From assembly GCF_028649395.1 (NCBI RefSeq), contig NZ_JAQSUW010000003.1, forward strand, positions 1 to 62,952: a DNA stretch of 62,952 nucleotides, given 5' to 3'. Each line of letters opens with the position of its first letter. Within the stretch, counting starts at the first letter, position 1. A model generated the notes under the pieces. That model was not told the DNA's origin, searched no databases, and saw only the letters and a program-made list of their open reading frames with translations. Shown here piece by piece: positions 7,581 to 19,433 of the stretch. Source of the DNA: Pseudomonas sp. Gutcm_11s (GTDB lineage Bacteria > Pseudomonadota > Gammaproteobacteria > Pseudomonadales > Pseudomonadaceae). The position numbers and the translations under genes are program-made.

Positions 7581-10409
7581 ATGAATCAGCCTTCGTTCGC
7601 CCCGATCCGTTTCGGCCACTGTGAAGTCACTCCGTCGCGGCGCCTGCTGCGGGTGCATGGCCAGCCGGTGGAACTGCACGGCCGCGCCTTCGATCTGCTG
7701 GTCGCCCTGCTCCAGGCGGAAGGCCAGGTGGTGAGCAAGGACGAACTGATGCGCGTCGTCTGGCCCGGACGCATCGTCGAGGAAAACACCCTGGAGGCGC
7801 AGGTCTCGCTGCTGCGCAAGGCGCTGGGCCCGGAGCGCCAGTCGATCCGCACCGTGTCCGGTCGCGGCTACCAGTTCACCGGCCAGCCGCCCGCCCCGCC
7901 GGCCTCGGCCAACCTGCACATTCCGCTCGGCGTTTCGCGCCTGATCGGCCGCGAAGACGCCCTCAACGAGCTGACCGAGAGCATTCGCCAGCAGCGTCTG
8001 GTCACCCTGATCGGCCCCGGCGGCATCGGCAAGACCCGCCTGGCCCTGGAATGCGCGCGCGAGCTGCGCACGCTGTTTCCCGAGCGCATCTGCCTGGCCG
8101 ACCTGGCGACGCTGTCCACCGACGAATTCCTTATCGCCACCATCAGCTCCGCCCTGGGTCTGGCTCCCGCCAGCGGCCAGGCCGATCTGGAGCAGATCGC
8201 CGGCAGCCTGGCCGGCCGGCGCATCCTGCTGCTGCTCGACAACTGCGAGCACCTCGTCGAACCGGCCGCCGCCGCGGTCGAAACCCTGCTGCGCGCCAAC
8301 AGCACGCTGCAGATCCTCGCCACCAGCCGAGAGCCGCTGCGCGTCGAGGGCGAGCACCTCTACCGCGTCGCCCCGCTGGCGGTCCCCGCCGCCGATGCCA
8401 GCCTGCAGGAAGTCCTGTCCAGCAGCGCGGTGCGCCTGTTCGAGGCGCGCCAGGAGCACGGCCAGATCGACCTCATGACCCAGCAGCAGACGACGGCGCT
8501 GAAGGCGCGCATCTGCCGGCGCCTGGACGGCATCCCACTGGCCATCGAGCTGGCGGCCGCACGCGTCGCCACCCTCGGCCTGGTCACCGTGGCCGAACGC
8601 CTGGACAGGGAGCTGGACCTGCTCGCCGGCGGCAACCGTTCCGCCCTGCCGCGGCAACAGACCCTGCGCGCCACGCTGGACTGGAGCTTCAACCTGCTCT
8701 CACCACGCGACCAGGCCCTGCTGCTGCGCCTGAGCGTGTTCGCCGGGGCCTTCGGCCTGGAGGGCGCCCTGGCGGTCGGCATCTCGGCCGAACTCGGCGC
8801 CGAAGCGATTGCCGAGGGCATCGACAGCCTGGTCAGCAAGTCGCTGCTGACGCTGAGCCAGCAGCTCTCGGGCAGCCAGTACCGGCTGCTGGAAACCACC
8901 CGCAACTACGCCAGCGAGAAACTCGCCGGCAGCGGCGAACACGCCCTCTCACAACGCCTGCACGCGCTGTACCTGCTGGAGGTGTTTTCCAGCGCCTCGT
9001 CATTCTGGGAACTCGGCCAGTCACCGCGTTGCGCGCTGTGCGAGGCGCTGCAGGAAGACCTGCGCGAGGCCCTGCGCTGGACCCTCGACCAGGGCCACGA
9101 TTCGGTACTGGGCATCGACCTGACCATCGCCGCGCTGCCGTTCTGGCTGCAGCGCTCGCAGGTCGCCGAGTGCCTGATCAGTGCCAGCCGCGCCCTCGCC
9201 CATCTGGCCAAGCCGGAGCTGTTCGAGCGCAAGGTGATGAAGCTGGAAGTCGCTCGCGGCAAGGCCCTGCTCTACACCGGCGCCACCTTCGAGACGCGCG
9301 AGGCGTTCCAGCATGCCCTGAGCATCGCCAGCCGCCTGGACGAATACGACCACCAGACGCTGGCCATCTGGGGCATCTGGGCCCACGGCTACCTCAACGG
9401 CCCTTACACGCAGAACCTTAAGATCGCCGAAGACTTCCTCGGCCTGGCCAGGCGGCGCCCCGAGGCCGGCGACGAGCTGGTGGCACAGCGCATGATCGCC
9501 CTGTCGCAGCTCTGCCTGGGCCGCCTCGACGAGGCTCGCGCCGGCCTGCAGCTGGTCCTGCAGCAGTACCCCGAGCGCCTGCGCCAGCGCCACATCCTGC
9601 GCTATGCATACGACCAGAAGGTCGCCGCGCTCTGCGCCCTCGCCTACACCCTGTGGCTGCAGGGTTTCCCCGACCAGGCCAGCCAGACGCTGAAAGAGGC
9701 CGAGCACCAGGCGCAGGCCTGCGACCACCTGGCCAGCCGCTGGCATGTGCTGACCATGAGCACCTGCGCGATCAACCTGCTGACCGGCGGTCTGCCAGCC
9801 CTCGCCGGCCCCAGCCAGCAACTGCTCGACGCACGGGGCTGGCAGCACCTCGGCGCCCACCCGATTGGTGCCGGGCAGTTCTGGGGCGGCGAATTCTGGC
9901 GCGGCCTGTACCGCCTCTGGCAGGGCGAACCGGAGGCCTACGACAAGATCATCTGCCCGGCGCTGGCACAGCTGGGGCGCGTGCGTTTCGCCTCATACCT
10001 TGCGCCCTACACTTCGGCGCTGTGCCTGACCCTGGCGCAGCATGGCCGGCTGAACGAGGCGCAGCGCCTGATCGATGCGGCAATCGCACACGCCAGCGGC
10101 GCCGACGACATCTCCGCCCTGCCGGAGCTGATCCGCTGCCAGGGCGAACTGCTGCTCGCCGCCAGCGCCACCGGCTGGTCCGGGCCCGGCGAGGAGCTGC
10201 TGCTCAAGGCCCAGGCCATGGCCCGTCAGCACGGGTTGAAGTCCTGGGAGCTGCGCGCCACCACCAGCCTGGCGCGTCTGTGGCTGCAGCAGGGCAAGCA
10301 CACCCGTGCCGCCCGTGAGCTGGGCGAGCTGATGGACTCGTTCTGCGAAGGCTTCGGCACCGCCGACTTCGAGAGCGCGCGGCAACTGATGAAGTCGCTG
10401 GGCAGCTGA
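7581..10409 (+). CDS. Winged-helix / STAND ATPase / TPR transcriptional regulator
   Basis: 942 residues from the ATG at 7581. Residues 1-100 are an OmpR-type winged helix (LHGRAFDLLVALL, VSGRGYQFTG). Residues about 115-420 form an NB-ARC-type STAND NTPase with Walker A GPGGIGKT (145-152) and Walker B RILLLLDNCEHL followed by an ATSREPL sensor motif. The remaining ~500 residues are alpha-helical TPR-like repeats that would sense ligand. Such proteins are ATP-gated activators that oligomerise on binding an inducer. Divergent placement suggests it controls the hydrolase-isochorismatase-catalase operon. An in-frame start at 7464 exists but adds a basic, unrelated N-terminus. A perfect 6-bp hairpin (GTCCGC/GCGGAC) lies just after the stop at 10411-10424. 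Confidence 0.88.
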   Translation: MNQPSFAPIRFGHCEVTPSRRLLRVHGQPVELHGRAFDLLVALLQAEGQVVSKDELMRVVWPGRIVEENTLEAQVSLLRKALGPERQSIRTVSGRGYQFTGQPPAPPASANLHIPLGVSRLIGREDALNELTESIRQQRLVTLIGPGGIGKTRLALECARELRTLFPERICLADLATLSTDEFLIATISSALGLAPASGQADLEQIAGSLAGRRILLLLDNCEHLVEPAAAAVETLLRANSTLQILATSREPLRVEGEHLYRVAPLAVPAADASLQEVLSSSAVRLFEARQEHGQIDLMTQQQTTALKARICRRLDGIPLAIELAAARVATLGLVTVAERLDRELDLLAGGNRSALPRQQTLRATLDWSFNLLSPRDQALLLRLSVFAGAFGLEGALAVGISAELGAEAIAEGIDSLVSKSLLTLSQQLSGSQYRLLETTRNYASEKLAGSGEHALSQRLHALYLLEVFSSASSFWELGQSPRCALCEALQEDLREALRWTLDQGHDSVLGIDLTIAALPFWLQRSQVAECLISASRALAHLAKPELFERKVMKLEVARGKALLYTGATFETREAFQHALSIASRLDEYDHQTLAIWGIWAHGYLNGPYTQNLKIAEDFLGLARRRPEAGDELVAQRMIALSQLCLGRLDEARAGLQLVLQQYPERLRQRHILRYAYDQKVAALCALAYTLWLQGFPDQASQTLKEAEHQAQACDHLASRWHVLTMSTCAINLLTGGLPALAGPSQQLLDARGWQHLGAHPIGAGQFWGGEFWRGLYRLWQGEPEAYDKIICPALAQLGRVRFASYLAPYTSALCLTLAQHGRLNEAQRLIDAAIAHASGADDISALPELIRCQGELLLAASATGWSGPGEELLLKAQAMARQHGLKSWELRATTSLARLWLQQGKHTRAARELGELMDSFCEGFGTADFESARQLMKSLGS

Positions 10410-10517
10410 CGTCCGCACGCGGACAGGCCTCGTGGTGCAATCGCCAAGGGCGGCACAGCGCCCGTCATGCTTTTGCGCGAGCATGGCGGCCACGGAAAGC
10501 ACCCGGAGGGAACCGCC

Positions 10518-11714
10518 ATGTCGCACCAGCCCAGCCCCATCGATTACGCCCGCATCCAGGCCCTGCTCAATCTGGAATACGTCCAGGAGCACTTCCTCGC
10601 CTATATCGAGGGTGGCGACAACTACGACTGGGTCAGCGTCGAGGACCAACAAGGCGACGACGTCGAGCTGTACATCGAACTGGAGCACCAGCGCCTGCGC
10701 ATCGCCGTGGGGAACTTCAGCGGGCCGGCGGCGGACAACGGTTTCAGCGATCACCGCCACTTCATCTTCAAGCTGCGCGATGCGGACAGCGGCGCCTGCG
10801 AGCTACTGTTCCAGCCGGCAGAGGTCGATGAGCACGGCCAGGACCAGCTGGATACCTTCCCTCTCGACCAGCAGCCCGCCGCCTGCCAGGAAGAATGCGC
10901 AGCACTGTTCGCGGCCCTGGAGGCCTACCTGCAGGCACGCGACGAGGAACTGCAGCAGACCAAAGCCAACCTGCCGTCGGACCTGATCATCAACGTGCTG
11001 GGCGACATGGACTCCTTCGACGAGCTGCAGGCCGAATTCGAGCCGCTGGCCGCCTCGATGGGCTGCGAGACCTTCCGCCTGGATCGGGAATTCAGCGAGC
11101 TGGAGCACGACGACCGCATGCCGCGCTCCTACGCCGCCTGCATGGACCGCACCGAGCCGTCGATGACCGAGCGCGACTGGCAGAACATCGAGCAGCACCG
11201 CGCCTCGGCCTACTTCATCGTGCCGCGCATCTATTCGGAGCGCACCCGCATCTCCATCGCCATGGTCACCGCGCGCTGCCTGGCGCACCTGATCGAACGC
11301 AACCTGATCGGTGCGGCGAAGATCGAGACCGCCGGCCTGGCCCATGGCCTGCAGCGCTGGAAGGAGCTGGCCGAGGAGATGAACCATGCCGTCGCGCAGC
11401 GCGAGCAGAAGACCATGCTGCTGGCGCTGTACAAGATGTTCGTGCGCAAGCCCATTGCCGACGACAACCGCCTGTACAGCTGTGGCATGCAGCACCTGGG
11501 GCTGCCCGATTTCGTGATCGTGCTGCCCGAGGACGAGGAGCCCAGCGAGGAACAGCAGCTGCAATGCGTCGCGCGCTTCGAACAGGCCTTCCTCGCTGCC
11601 TTCGGCGTCGGCGAGCTGGACGAGCCGAGCAAGCCGTACCCAGGTCGCCCCGACTTCGGCTATCCGCTGGGCGACATCCGCCACAATCCCTTCGGCTTCA
11701 CCCAGCTCGGCTGA
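10518..11714 (+). CDS. Acidic hypothetical protein
   Basis: 398 residues from the ATG at 10518, which has a strong ribosome-binding site (GGAGGG). The protein is very acidic, soluble, and has no signal peptide or membrane segment. The second half contains a conserved-looking stretch (YFIVPRIYSERTRISIAM, then LYSCGMQHLGLPDFVI) that faintly recalls DUF4261-like proteins, but I cannot make that assignment securely. It lies 108 bp downstream of the STAND regulator on the same strand and ends at a strong bidirectional terminator. No function is proposed. Confidence 0.75.
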   Translation: MSHQPSPIDYARIQALLNLEYVQEHFLAYIEGGDNYDWVSVEDQQGDDVELYIELEHQRLRIAVGNFSGPAADNGFSDHRHFIFKLRDADSGACELLFQPAEVDEHGQDQLDTFPLDQQPAACQEECAALFAALEAYLQARDEELQQTKANLPSDLIINVLGDMDSFDELQAEFEPLAASMGCETFRLDREFSELEHDDRMPRSYAACMDRTEPSMTERDWQNIEQHRASAYFIVPRIYSERTRISIAMVTARCLAHLIERNLIGAAKIETAGLAHGLQRWKELAEEMNHAVAQREQKTMLLALYKMFVRKPIADDNRLYSCGMQHLGLPDFVIVLPEDEEPSEEQQLQCVARFEQAFLAAFGVGELDEPSKPYPGRPDFGYPLGDIRHNPFGFTQLG

Positions 11715-11720
11715 CGATTG

Positions 11721-11750
11721 GCCCGCGCTCGCCCATCGGCGGGCGCGGGC
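11721..11750. terminator. Bidirectional terminator
   Basis: GCCCGCGCTCGCC pairs with GGCGGGCGCGGGC around a 4-nt loop: a very strong GC stem with a single mismatch between the convergent hypothetical gene and sfnG. The T-run is poor, so its efficiency is uncertain. Confidence 0.6.
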
Positions 11751-11759
11751 CATCCACCA

Positions 11760-12854
11760 TCAAGCCACCGCCCGCTCGGTCCGCTGCTCCGCCTCCAGCT
11801 CGCGCACCAGCGGCAATACATGCTCGCCGAAGTACGCCACTTCCTCCTGGAAGTGCAGGAAGCCGGAGAGGATCAGGTCCACGCCCACCGCCTTTAGCGC
11901 GACGATGCGCTCGGCGATCTGCCGCGGCGTGCCGATCAGGTTGGTCTTGAAGCCGTCGTTGTACTGCACCAGGTCCTCGAATCTCGACTTGGCCCAGTTT
12001 CCCTCGCGCTCCGGGCTGGCCGCGCCGGCGTTCTTCACCTCGGCGCCGAAGGCATTGACCGCCTCCGGGTTGGCCTTGTCGATGATCTCCTGCAGCACGG
12101 CGCGGGCCTCTTCCTCGCTGTCGCGGGCGATGATGAAGGCGTTCACCCCGATCTTCACCGCATGGCCGTTGGCCACAGCCTTGGCGCGGATGTCGTCGAC
12201 CTGGGCCTTGATCCCCTCCACCGTGTTGCCATTGGTGAAGTACCAGTCGGACACCCGCGCGGCCATGTCGCGCGCGGCGCGCGAGCTGCCGCCCTGGAAG
12301 ATTTCCGGGTGTGGCTGCTGCAGCGGCTTGGGCTTCAGGGTGTAGTCGCGGAAGCGGTAGAAGTCGCCGTTGAAGCTGAAGTTGTCCTGGGTCCAGATGC
12401 CCTTCAGCGCGCGGAGGAACTCCTCCGAGCGGCGGTAGCGCTCGTCGTGCTCCAGCCAGTGCTCGCCAATGGCATGGAACTCGCCCTTGAACCAGCCGGA
12501 CACCAGGTTGATGGCGATGCGGCCGTTGGTGAGTTGGTCGATGGTCGCCAACTGCTTGGCCGCCAGGGTCGGGTTCCACGGCCCCGGCAGGATGGCGGCG
12601 ATCACCTTGAGCTTCTCGGTGGCAGCCAGCAGCGCGTGGCTGATGGCCACCGACTCGTGCTGGTACTCGGCGCCGTAGCCGGCGGTGAAACGGATCTGCG
12701 ACAGCGCGTAGTCGAAGCCCGAGCGCTCGGCGATCTGCGCCAGCTTGCGGTTGTAGTCGATGTCCCAGCTGGTGCGCTGCTCGATGTCACTGACCACCAG
12801 GCCACCGCTGACGTTGGGCACCCAGTAGGCGAACTTGATCGGTTGTTGGCTCAT
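11760..12854 (-). CDS. sfnG: FMNH2-dependent dimethyl sulfone monooxygenase
   Basis: 364 residues of the bacterial luciferase-like flavin monooxygenase family. The start KFAYWVPNVSGGLVVSDIEQ and the segments LPGPWNP, NLVSGWFKGEF and EIFQGGSS are typical of SfnG, which oxidises dimethyl sulfone to methanesulfinate using reduced FMN from a separate reductase. It works in the use of organosulfur compounds under sulfate limitation. The ATG at 12854 is chosen because AGGAG lies 8 nt upstream; a GTG at 12863 sits too close to it. It follows the receptor gene by 25 bp and probably forms a two-gene operon with it. Confidence 0.9.
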   Translation of the reverse strand: MSQQPIKFAYWVPNVSGGLVVSDIEQRTSWDIDYNRKLAQIAERSGFDYALSQIRFTAGYGAEYQHESVAISHALLAATEKLKVIAAILPGPWNPTLAAKQLATIDQLTNGRIAINLVSGWFKGEFHAIGEHWLEHDERYRRSEEFLRALKGIWTQDNFSFNGDFYRFRDYTLKPKPLQQPHPEIFQGGSSRAARDMAARVSDWYFTNGNTVEGIKAQVDDIRAKAVANGHAVKIGVNAFIIARDSEEEARAVLQEIIDKANPEAVNAFGAEVKNAGAASPEREGNWAKSRFEDLVQYNDGFKTNLIGTPRQIAERIVALKAVGVDLILSGFLHFQEEVAYFGEHVLPLVRELEAEQRTERAVA

Positions 12855-12879
12855 CTTCGTCACTCCTGTCAGGTCGGGA

Positions 12880-13938
12880 TCAGTTGGCGCTCTGCGCCAC
12901 CACGGCGGCGGAGTCCTTCAGCGCCGCGTCGAGGAACTTCGGCTCGGCCCAGTCGGCCACCACGAAGCCACGGCGCACCAGGCGCTGCTCGGCGGCCAGG
13001 TCGACGCTCTGCTGCAGGCGGGCGAGGAAGGCCGCGTCCAGCTGCGGATCGAAGATCTTGTTGAAGCTGGTGCCATGCAGGTCGTTGGTGAGGATCAGCG
13101 TCGGGTAGCTGGCCAGGCCGGAAACCAGCTCGATGTAGGCCTGCTTGTTCTGCTCGTCGCGCAGCCAGGCCACGGCCTTCTGCTGCGCCTTGAGCAGGCG
13201 CGCGGTGAGCTGCGGGTTTTCATCGACGAAGCGACCGTGGCCGACGAACACGCCCTGGATGCTGCCGGCGCCGCCGAGGTCATCGGTGGACAGCGGCAAC
13301 TCGGCCACGCCACGCGCCTTGAGCACGATCAGGTTGGACAGGCCCCAGGTGGCGTCGATCTGCTTGGCCGCCAGCGCCGCGTTGGCCGCGTTGAAGTCCA
13401 GGTTGATCACCTGCAGGTCGCGCTCGGACAGGCCCTGGCTGGCCAGCGCGGCGTCGAACGACAGCTGCGAGGCAGTGCCACGGAAGATCGCCACGCGCTT
13501 GCCCTTGAGGTCGGCCAGGGTCTTGATGCCCGAGCCGGGCACCACGCCCAGGTAGTGCTTGATGTCGCGCGCGGTGGCGCTGAGCAGGCGGGTATCGAGG
13601 CCGTTGGCCTTGCCGATGATGGCGGCTAGGTCGCCGAGGTAGGCGAAGTCCACCTGGTCGTTGGCCAGCGCCTCGTTGATCACCGGGCCGGCGCCCTTGA
13701 AGAAGCTCCAGGTGATCTTCACGCCGTCGGCGGCGAACTCTTGCTCGAAGATCTGCTGGGTGCGCAGCACGTCGACCACGCCACCGCCGCTGTGCTGGCT
13801 GCCGGCGCTGAGGTCGGGCACAGCGATGCGGATTTCCTTGGCACCGTCCGCCGCCTGCGCCGGCGGCAGGTAGGCCAGCAGGCCGATCAGGGCCGGCGTG
13901 GCGAACAAGGTGGCGAAGGAAGTGAAGAGGCTTTTCAT
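12880..13938 (-). CDS. atsR: ABC transporter substrate-binding protein (arylsulfate/sulfonate type)
   Basis: 352 residues from the ATG at 13938. Residues 1-29 form a signal peptide ending at AQA. The mature protein belongs to the SsuA/AtsR family of periplasmic receptors for organosulfur compounds: IRIAVPDLSAGSQHSGGG, FEQEF, DFAYLGDLAAI and the GVVPGSG ligand-loop signature. It is divergent from the permease-ATPase-sulfatase cluster at 14243 and shares a promoter region with it, so it is its probable receptor, and it is followed by sfnG. A second member (18363) lies within the rightward cluster. The symbol is by family and context; substrate range is not proven. Confidence 0.78.
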   Translation of the reverse strand: MKSLFTSFATLFATPALIGLLAYLPPAQAADGAKEIRIAVPDLSAGSQHSGGGVVDVLRTQQIFEQEFAADGVKITWSFFKGAGPVINEALANDQVDFAYLGDLAAIIGKANGLDTRLLSATARDIKHYLGVVPGSGIKTLADLKGKRVAIFRGTASQLSFDAALASQGLSERDLQVINLDFNAANAALAAKQIDATWGLSNLIVLKARGVAELPLSTDDLGGAGSIQGVFVGHGRFVDENPQLTARLLKAQQKAVAWLRDEQNKQAYIELVSGLASYPTLILTNDLHGTSFNKIFDPQLDAAFLARLQQSVDLAAEQRLVRRGFVVADWAEPKFLDAALKDSAAVVAQSAN

Positions 13939-14242
13939 GGTCGTGCTCCTGAATGCGCGGAACGCTCCACGGCGTTCCCTGGGGCGCACTAAAGGCACGA
14001 CTCTCTTATGGAATTTAAATACTAAAAAATTATTTTTTTATTACTTAAATGCCTAAATCAGCAGCCGCGCGGCTCTGCTGGCAGATGCGCCGCGGGCATA
14101 AAAAATATTCGGCAAAGGCATTGGCCGCAGAGCCACCCAGGTTCTTTAAATGACCGCTCTTATCACTCAATCGAATTGATATGAGCTTTTATATGCCATT
14201 ACTGCAAAGTGCTTATATAGACCCACGCGGGAGTGCCCGCCG
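13939..14242. promoter_or_regulatory. Divergent promoter region of the organosulfur locus
   Basis: A 304-bp gap between the divergent receptor/sfnG unit and the permease cluster. The stretch at about 14005-14058 is strikingly AT-rich (runs of A, then T) against a GC-rich background, the kind of region bound by CysB-type LysR activators in sulfur-starvation promoters. No convincing CysB motif or sigma-54 -24/-12 element can be assigned by eye. Confidence 0.5.
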
Positions 14243-15819
14243 ATGGGTCTGAGCGCTTCCCTCCCGCTGAACCCTGCTGCGTCACGGCCACGCCTGCACG
14301 CCGAGAGCCTGCTGCCCTGGCTGTTGCCGCTGGCCCTGCTGCTGTTATGGCAGGCCGCCAGCCACTGGCGCTGGATGAGCGAGCAGGTGCTGCCGGCACC
14401 CGAGCTGGTCTGGCAGTCGCTGCTGGAGCTGGGTCATGGCGAGCTGTGGCAACACCTGGCGATCAGCCTCAAGCGCCTGGCCTGGGGCCTGCTCGGCGGC
14501 GTCGCCGCGGGCGTCGCGCTGGGCGCCTGGCTCGGCAGCAGCCCACGCGCCGAACGCCTGATATTCCCCACCTTCGCCGCCCTGGCGCAGATTCCGACGC
14601 TGGCCTGGATTCCGCTGTTCATGCTGTTCTTCGGCATCGGCGAACTGCTCAAACTGGTGGTGCTGGTCAAGGCGATCATCGTGCCCATCACCATCCACAC
14701 CCTGGTCGGCGTGCGCGATGCCCAGCCACGCCTGCGCGAGGCCGCCGACGCTCTGCGCCTGCCACCGCTGCTGCGCCTGTGGCGGCTGACCATTCCCGCT
14801 GCCCTGCCCTCGTTCATGGCCGGCCTGCGCTTGGCCCTGGCCACCGGTTGGGCCTCGCTGCTGGCGGTGGAGTTGCTGGCCTCCAGCGAGGGCATCGGCT
14901 ACCTGATGGTCTGGGGACGCCAGCTGTTCATGCTCGACATCGTGTTCGTCTGCATCCTGATCATCGGCCTGTTCGGCATCGTGCTGGACCGCGGCATCCA
15001 GTGGCTCGACGGCCGCCTGTTGCACTGGCCGCACCCGCCCGCCGCCGAGTTCCGCCGCGTGCCTTCCGGCCGAGGCTGGCAGCGCCTGCAGGCCTGGTAT
15101 CTGCCACTGGCCCTGCTCGGCCTGTGGCAGCTGACCTGCAGCGCCGGCTGGGTCGACGCCAACATCCTCGCCAGCCCGGCGCAGGTGGCCCAGGCCACTT
15201 GGCAGGGCCTGGCCGACGGCACCCTGCTGGGTGGCCTGCTGCTTAGCCTGCGCCGCGCCCTCGGCGGCTTGCTGCTGGGCGGCAGCCTGGGCCTGTTCCT
15301 CGGCGTGCTGCTCGGACTGTGGCGCCCGGCCGAACGCGTGCTCGGCCCGACCCTGTCGGCGCTGCGCCAGGTCGCCATCTTCGCCTGGGTGCCACTGCTC
15401 ACCGCCTGGTTCGGCCTGGGTGAGCTGGCCAAGCTGGTGTTCGTCGGCATGGCCACCTTCTTCCCACTGCTGATCGCCAGCCAGCGCGGCATCGCCGCCC
15501 TCTCCTCGCAGCTCGATGAAGCGGCCCGCGCCCTGCGCCTTAATCGCCGCCAGCGCCTGCTGCGCCTGGTCCTGCCCGGCGCCGCCCCGGCCATCTTCGC
15601 CGGCCTGCGCCTGGCGCTGATCTTCGCCTGGCTCGGCACCATCGGCGCCGAGTACTTCATGCCCTCGGACGGCGGCCTGGCCAGCCTGATGATCGGCGCC
15701 CAGCAAATGTTTCGTATGGACCAGGTTATGGCCGGAATGCTGTTGATCGGCATCACCGGCGCCCTGCTCAACACCCTCGGACAACTGATCGAAGCGCGCG
15801 CCACGCGCTGGAGAACCGC

Positions 15820-15823
<4 letters not shown>
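14243..15823 (+). CDS. atsB: Fused double-domain ABC permease (arylsulfate type)
   Basis: 526 residues, about twice a normal SsuC permease, because two BPD_transp_1 domains are fused. Each half carries the cytoplasmic coupling motif: EAADALRLPPLLRLWRLTIP near residue 165 and EAARALRLNRRQRLLRLVLP near residue 430, each followed by AGLRLAL. About a dozen hydrophobic segments are visible. This fused layout is the AtsB type found with Pseudomonas arylsulfate uptake genes. The stop overlaps the ATPase start by 4 bp (ATGA), indicating translational coupling. Together with the ATPase and a binding protein it would import sulfate esters or sulfonates across the inner membrane. Confidence 0.85.
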
Positions 15824-18361
<2,538 letters not shown>

Positions 18362-18362
18362 C

Positions 18363-19433
18363 ATGCGCAACAAGCTCCCTGGCCTGATCGCCACCCTGCT
18401 ACTGAGCCTGGCCGGCCCGCTGGCGGCCGAGCCCGCGCAACCGCTAGAGGTCATCCGCGTGGCGGTGCCGGACGCCAGCGCCGGACGCCACCCCAGCAGC
18501 GGCACGCCGACCATCGACTACGCCTACACGCAGAAGCTGTTCGAGCAGGAGTTCGCCAAGGACGGCATCGAGATCCAATGGGCCTTCTTCAAGAACGCCG
18601 GCCCGGCGATCAACGAGGCCTTCGCCAACGAGCAGATCGACGTGGCCTTCCTCGGCGACCTGGCGGCCATCATCGGTGAGGCGGTGGGCAACCGTACGCG
18701 CCTGCTGGCCGCCACCAGCCGTGGCCTGAACGGCTACCTCGGCGTGGTGCCGGGCAGCGGCCACGACAGCCTGGAGTCACTGCGCGGCAAGACCATCGGC
18801 GTATGGCTCGGCACCGCCGGGCACCTGTCGCTGGAGGCGATGCTGGCCAGCCGTGGCTACAGCGACAAGGACTTCCACCTGATCAGCCTGGACAACAGCG
18901 CCGGCCTCGCCGCGCTGGCCGCCAAGCGCATCGACGCGGTGTGGAGCGCCGCCGGCGTGCTGGCCCTGCGCAACCGCGGCCTGGCCGAGATTCCGCTGAG
19001 CACCCAGGGCGGCGACGGCACCGGCACCATTGCCGTGACCATGCTCGGCGCCAGCGACTTCGTCGAACGCCACCCGGCCATCACCGAACGCCTGGTGCGC
19101 GTGCTGGTCCAGGCGGCGCACTGGAGCTCGCGCCCGGAGAACGGCGAAGCGGCGGTCGAGCTGCTGGTCAAGCAGATCGGCCTGCCGCCGGAGCTGATGG
19201 CGCAGGAGCTGCAGGGCGAGCCTCTCTCCCGACGCAACTCGCCGCTGCTCGACGACTACTTCCTCAAGCACCTGCAGTACGGCGCCGACGCCGCCTACGC
19301 CAAACGCCTGATCCGCAGCCGCGTCGACGTGCAGCGCTGGGCCGAACCGCGCTTCCTCGACCAGGCCCTGGCCGAGCTGCAACTCACCGATTACTGGCCG
19401 CAACGGGAGGCCTATGTCGACCCTTGGCACTGA
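18363..19433 (+). CDS. ABC transporter substrate-binding protein, second copy
   Basis: 356 residues from the ATG at 18363, one base after the sulfatase stop; the longer in-frame start at 18255 lies inside that gene and is rejected. A signal peptide occupies residues 1-21 (ending LAA). It has the same architecture as the receptor at 12880: VIRVAVPDASAGRHPSSG, FEQEFAKDGIEIQWAFFKNAG, DVAFLGDLAAIIGE and GYLGVVPGSG. The pocket-lining regions differ, which suggests a different sulfate ester or sulfonate. Its end overlaps the second fused permease by 20 bp, so the two are translated together. Confidence 0.82.
   Translation: MRNKLPGLIATLLLSLAGPLAAEPAQPLEVIRVAVPDASAGRHPSSGTPTIDYAYTQKLFEQEFAKDGIEIQWAFFKNAGPAINEAFANEQIDVAFLGDLAAIIGEAVGNRTRLLAATSRGLNGYLGVVPGSGHDSLESLRGKTIGVWLGTAGHLSLEAMLASRGYSDKDFHLISLDNSAGLAALAAKRIDAVWSAAGVLALRNRGLAEIPLSTQGGDGTGTIAVTMLGASDFVERHPAITERLVRVLVQAAHWSSRPENGEAAVELLVKQIGLPPELMAQELQGEPLSRRNSPLLDDYFLKHLQYGADAAYAKRLIRSRVDVQRWAEPRFLDQALAELQLTDYWPQREAYVDPWH

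Noticed and set aside
14079..14093. Possible sigma-54 element TGGCAG-N5-CCGC ahead of the ats cluster
   Set aside because: The -12 part lacks the TTGC core and the -24 part is imperfect; not enough to call.
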